Source: Chrysomallon squamiferum (Eukaryota; Mollusca; Gastropoda; Neomphalida; Peltospiridae). Taken from it: a stretch of DNA of 64,000 bases. Below, piece by piece: positions 60,601-64,000 of this stretch. The stretch covers positions 15,211,959-15,275,958 of the forward strand of contig CM022678.1 of assembly GCA_012295275.1 (NCBI GenBank). Direction: 5' to 3'. The notes below the pieces were generated by a model. The model was not told the origin of the DNA, made no database searches, and saw only the letters and a list, made by a program, of their open reading frames with translations. Positions within the stretch are counted from its first letter, which is position 1. Each line of letters opens with the position of its first letter. Made by a program: the position numbers and the translations under genes.

Positions 60601-63185
60601 ATAACTGAATCAATTATAATCAAGGAATACACATCCTGCATACTGGGCTACACTCTACTCCAATAAGACATACCTATTAGTACATTACCTATTTGGCAGA
60701 ATTTCATTTTCCATTTTTATATGTTCTTCTGCTACATCTGATGCATGACAAAGCTCACTGAAGTTCTTGTGCACCTCAGTGCAAAGTACTGAATTCTTTG
60801 TAACAAAAAGCTGATGCAGGTGATCATAGAATGGTCCAGTATATTCGTCTTCCTCCTCTTCATCATACTCATCATTGGCCATACTTGATGACTCTTCACT
60901 CATGATACCTGAATCTAAAACACAGGTACATTTTTAGGAAATAACGCTTAGTGTTTAATCAATTTATATTTTATACAAAACATGCCAAAAGCTGCCTGAA
61001 ATAGGGCACAAAACTAACTTTTTGATAAACAAGTCTGAGACAAGAAAAGAGCCAAATGGCCACATCAAAGACTGAAGACATTATGAACAGAATCTGTCAT
61101 TTTCAAGATGATTTATATGTTTTTAATGCTTATAATCAAGCTGATTATGTCACTCTGGAGTATTTAACAATGGTTGAAAATTACCTGCATGTGACAAAGT
61201 GGCATCATCACACAATTCAGAAGTATTTGTGTCAACATCATCTTCTGCAACCTCTGTTTCTGAAAAATAAACTTAAGAAGATAACATAAGAATTCAGAAT
61301 ATTCATATGAAATGAAATAAATCTTTTTTCTATTAAATACTCAACAGTTTATGTGAGGTAAAATAATTCTCAGAATAAAAACCTACTGTTCTGTCAACTG
61401 AACTAGATATTCCTACTAGTTACATTCAGTAGCAACAACGCATGCCCCTCCCCTGTACCCTCTCTTATAAAATTTTTGTTGAATTTATATATATACTTCT
61501 TCTTAGTACAAACCTTCTGCAGTCTGTTTAATAAATTGTTGTTCTCTTGGAAGCAGAGGTCCACCAGCTTCTTTTGCTTTTGTCCAGTACATAGTGAAAA
61601 CAGTCCACAGTCGGTACAAGCAACATGTAGTTTTTCCAGTTCCACTTCTGCCCAAAAGCAAAAGAGGTGACTTAGACTCCAGATTAATGATGGCATGTTC
61701 TGTGTCTGTGACCCTGAATGGGAAGTCCACCTTAATTTCATGGTTATGAAGAATATCTGAAACCAGTGCAGAGGAAAAAGAATAGAACTTGAGAATATGG
61801 TATTCTGTCTCTTGTGGACTTGCTGGAGGGTACAGTTTTAGTGACTGTTGTTGTTTTTTCAGAGAAGTCAAATCGACGTCATCTTCAGCTTCTGCAAAAA
61901 GCATAGGAATTCGTTTCTTGGTATTACTGCCTCTGAACTGATCTTCTTTGATGCCTTTGAGTTTCCTCTGCAGGATGCAGCCCTCTCCTCTGTGGTGAGA
62001 TTTTATTATCTTTTCAATAACATGGTTCAGATGACTGTGATCAAGAACTATGTCCCAAACTCTGATAATCTCAGAGTAGATTCTACCACCTTTTACAGCA
62101 AAATCATCATTGCTTTTACCTTCTGCTTCAAGTCTTCTTTCAGCAGCTTCACTCAGTCGTGGTGAAAAAGCAATTGCTAACTCCCATATAATTCTTGCTG
62201 CCTTTGACAATTTGGCTTGACGCAGCTTCAGAGTAGCAGGGGCATTAGGAACTTTGTTAACATAAATATGGGCGCCATTCACCTGATGCTAAAAGCTTAA
62301 TTCTTTGAATCACTCTTTGTTTCATTTCTGATGGAACATGTTTGTCTTTAAGAGTTTTCCATACATCAGAAGTACATTCAACTTCCCATTCCAAGTTATC
62401 AAAAACTTTAGGATCGATTATTTTTTCTTCTGCACTTCCTTCTTCATCTTCCTCCAAATCCATTTCTGATTCAACATCTTCTTCATTTGTTTCCTCATTG
62501 TCTGACTTCTGCAAACAAATTAAATACATTGGTGATTATATTCTATCAAAATACCATAAAACTATTAATCATAGTAAAATAAGATCTCAGTATTTCAAGT
62601 GAAAGGGATATCTATGAAAAAAGAAATATCGAAATACATACCAAAAAAAGCAAAATCAATTGTTTCTGATATTATGATATTATTAGATACTATCATTACC
62701 AACGTGCAAAACAAATATATCTGTCTATATATATTATTTTATAATACCTCTGCTGCAATTGTTTCTTCAGTTGATTCTGAATGTGCAGCTTCCACTTCAT
62801 CAGCTGATGTTTGTGACATATACTGAACTTTTTTTGATCCCTGTTGTTTAGAACCATCTGACTTGAAGACAGAAAAGCTGCAATCAGGCAGGTCATTTAT
62901 TAGTTCCATTATTTGCTCCTTACATTCTTGCACCGAGTCAGTTTTCACAGCAGACACTCTAATGCCTGTATCTCTGTTATCACTAGTGTCAATCTGTTTC
63001 TTTTCTGATGTAGTTTTGTGACTGGAATGCTCTTTTTCCTTCAGATTTCCTGCAGAGCTTGTTTTCATCTTGGGTTCAGTGTTATGTGGAACAGCTATAC
63101 GCAAAAACTGAGCACGTCGGTCATTCCTGTCAGTTAAGTACTGAATAGGCATTTTCCCATCATTGTTTGTAACATCAGCAGGAAC
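51670..63185 (-). CDS. TRANK1: TRANK1-like helicase/TPR protein, 3' thirteen exons, with two frame disruptions and one in-frame stop
   Basis: Exons in transcript order: 63185-62748, 62508-61514, 61259-61185, 60914-60689, 60277-59050, 58683-58584, 58375-58163, 57903-57746, 57582-57415, 56993-56829, 55829-55598, 55431-52594, 51960-51670; about 2,375 codons. The gene is incomplete at 5' (ankyrin and TPR part outside). The UvrD-like helicase has Walker A GRSGTGKTT, Walker B VDETQDF, GDTAQSI, NYRSHAGIL, EAKGLEFDDV and LYTALTRARV. Helical repeats follow, then a CCCH finger (C-x8-C-x5-C-x3-H near 54640-54690), an IQ-like KIIQRFFRH, a C2H2-like CGVCGVPL..H..H, and an RG-repeat tail ending MLRQLNMV. 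The order matches vertebrate TRANK1, whose function is poorly known. Breaks: one extra base after GEWRPYLC near 62257, TAA at 59946-59944 after EVWPK, and one extra base between 54222 and 54164. Splice sites are intact. It is either a young pseudogene or paralogue, or it carries local assembly errors. Confidence 0.88.
51747..51795 (-). repeat. Coding RG-dipeptide repeat in the TRANK1-like C-terminus
   Basis: The minus strand encodes alternating Gly-Arg (HGRGRGRGRG type), a short repeat of the kind seen in RNA-binding RG/RGG tails. Confidence 0.85.
52045..52130. mobile_element. Possible hAT-like element fragment in the last TRANK1-like intron
   Basis: GGGGTGGGCAAACTTTTTAA followed by GGGGCC and GAGGGCCAG resembles hAT/Charlie-type termini. 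No second terminus was found. Confidence 0.35.
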
Positions 63186-63282
63186 CTGTTGACAAAAATA
63201 AAATAAAAAATAACTATCTTAATTGATTTCTCAACATTACATATCTGACTTATAAAATAGAAACAATTCATATATTTTATTA

Positions 63283-63358
63283 TGTTCTCCAGTGAAAATA
63301 GGAACAACATAATCTTTTTTGAGAATTCCATTTGGTTTTGTTAGTGCCTCAAATGATC
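63283..63358 (-). pseudogene. Exon shard duplicated from TRANK1-like helicase exon
   Basis: 63316-63358 is identical over 43 bases to 59834-59876 inside the 60277-59050 exon, same orientation. Weaker similarity extends left (GTTCTCCAGTGAA against GTTCTCCACTGAA), with a gap of about 18 bases. It has no splice sites or open context and lies about 3.5 kb upstream of the source. Confidence 0.85.
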
Positions 63359-63379
63359 TTTCAACTGAACAGAATTAAA

Positions 63380-63860
63380 AACATGATGTTCTAACAGTTA
63401 GAATGTCTGTTCGATTATTTCTGATTTCTTTCAGTATTGCATGATTCTGTTACCAAAGCCTGTGATACTGTCTCTTGGCTTTAATAGAAGGTTGTATTAA
63501 ATATTTCTTGCTAACCTATGTATATGAGTTTTTATTATGTCTTTAATTTCTTCTTTTTAAGTATTACGTGATCTTATTATCAAAACAAGGACATTTACTT
63601 TTTTTTAATTTTTTTATTAAATATCCATAGATAACCTACATACATGCTGTTCTAACATGTAAGAGTGTCTATTATTTTACCACCTTATTCTATTATCAAA
63701 GTTTATAACGTGCTTTGGATTTTATTTGAATGCTATATTAAATATCTGTTGCTGAAGAACATAAGTATCAGTGTTATGTAATTAACTTTTCCTAGTACAT
63801 GATCCTGATATTAAAAGCTGATATGTGTTTGTTAACATGTAACAGTGACCCATGGAATAA
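63380..63860. repeat. Degenerate tandem repeat, period about 115-126 bp, about 4 copies
   Basis: GTATTGCATGATTCTGTTACCAAAG near 63434 recurs in altered form near 63560, 63684 and 63797. TATTAAATAT followed by TGCTAACCTA-like sequence recurs near 63497, 63617 and 63738. Confidence 0.6.
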
Positions 63861-64000
63861 CATCTAACAAAATATGCTGGAATCACATTTTATTGAAAAC
63901 AATAAATTTAATAAGAACATTCAAATATCTTCAACATATAATAGTTTAAATAATCATAATATAAGCACAAGTCTATTCAAATTGGAAATATGATGGGTAT

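Larger units (their letters stand above)
63186..64000 (-). other. TRANK1-like intron or upstream region
   Basis: Apart from the exon shard and the degenerate repeat, no further exon was found. The upstream coding part must lie beyond 64000. Confidence 0.55.

Noticed and set aside
62283-62508. Intron starting at TCAG|GTGAAT to explain the TRANK1-like frame change
   Set aside because: The continuing coding frame resumes within about 30 bases, too short for a spliceosomal intron, with no acceptor there.

Overview
This is eukaryotic DNA from an animal. It is very AT-rich and full of microsatellites, and its protein-coding genes are cut into short exons by GT-AG introns. The recognisable genes (odd-skipped-related, PSMD14/Rpn11, STAM, TRANK1-like) are bilaterian genes. 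The multi-CUB membrane protein and a diverged TRANK1-like gene point to an invertebrate. A lophotrochozoan such as a mollusc or annelid is plausible, but I cannot fix the phylum from the sequence.

Layout. (1) 678-2273, + strand: the last three exons of an odd-skipped-related (OSR) zinc-finger transcription factor; its 5' end lies left of the window. (2) 4728-19885, + strand: a complete 21-exon gene for a predicted 975-residue single-pass membrane protein with six CUB or CUB-like domains and a cytoplasmic tail with two PPPY motifs. (3) About 21.2-25.8 kb: a locally triplicated, mostly non-coding segment with two very short related ORFs; I do not recognise it. (4) 26924-31892, + strand: complete PSMD14 (Rpn11), the JAMM deubiquitinase of the 26S proteasome, 311 residues in 9 coding exons. 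(5) 35512-45280, - strand: complete STAM (ESCRT-0), 517 residues in 15 exons, convergent with PSMD14 and with an NRF-1/CRE-like/ETS cluster just upstream of its start. (6) 45.4-51.7 kb: a gene-poor interval. (7) 51670-63185, - strand: the 3' thirteen exons (about 2,375 codons) of a TRANK1-like gene with a UvrD-type helicase core, helical repeats, a CCCH finger, an IQ-like motif and an RG tail. Its 5' part is beyond the right edge.

I assembled exons by hand from splice signals and checked reading phase. OSR, the CUB gene, PSMD14 and STAM stay in frame across every junction. The TRANK1-like gene does not: it has two single-base frame disruptions and one in-frame stop, although all its splice sites and intron phases are intact.

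The most notable pattern is that several introns contain tandem duplications whose unit includes a splice site, sometimes with an exon edge. The clearest are a 50-bp minisatellite that begins exactly at a 5' splice site of the CUB gene and repeats that donor in every full unit, and a 97-bp triplication carrying the 3' splice site of the last STAM exon. The six CUB domains also share a strict three-exon phase pattern, which records growth by module duplication. PSMD14, STAM and the PPPY-bearing CUB receptor all touch ubiquitin-dependent pathways, but nothing in the sequence shows that they are functionally linked here.
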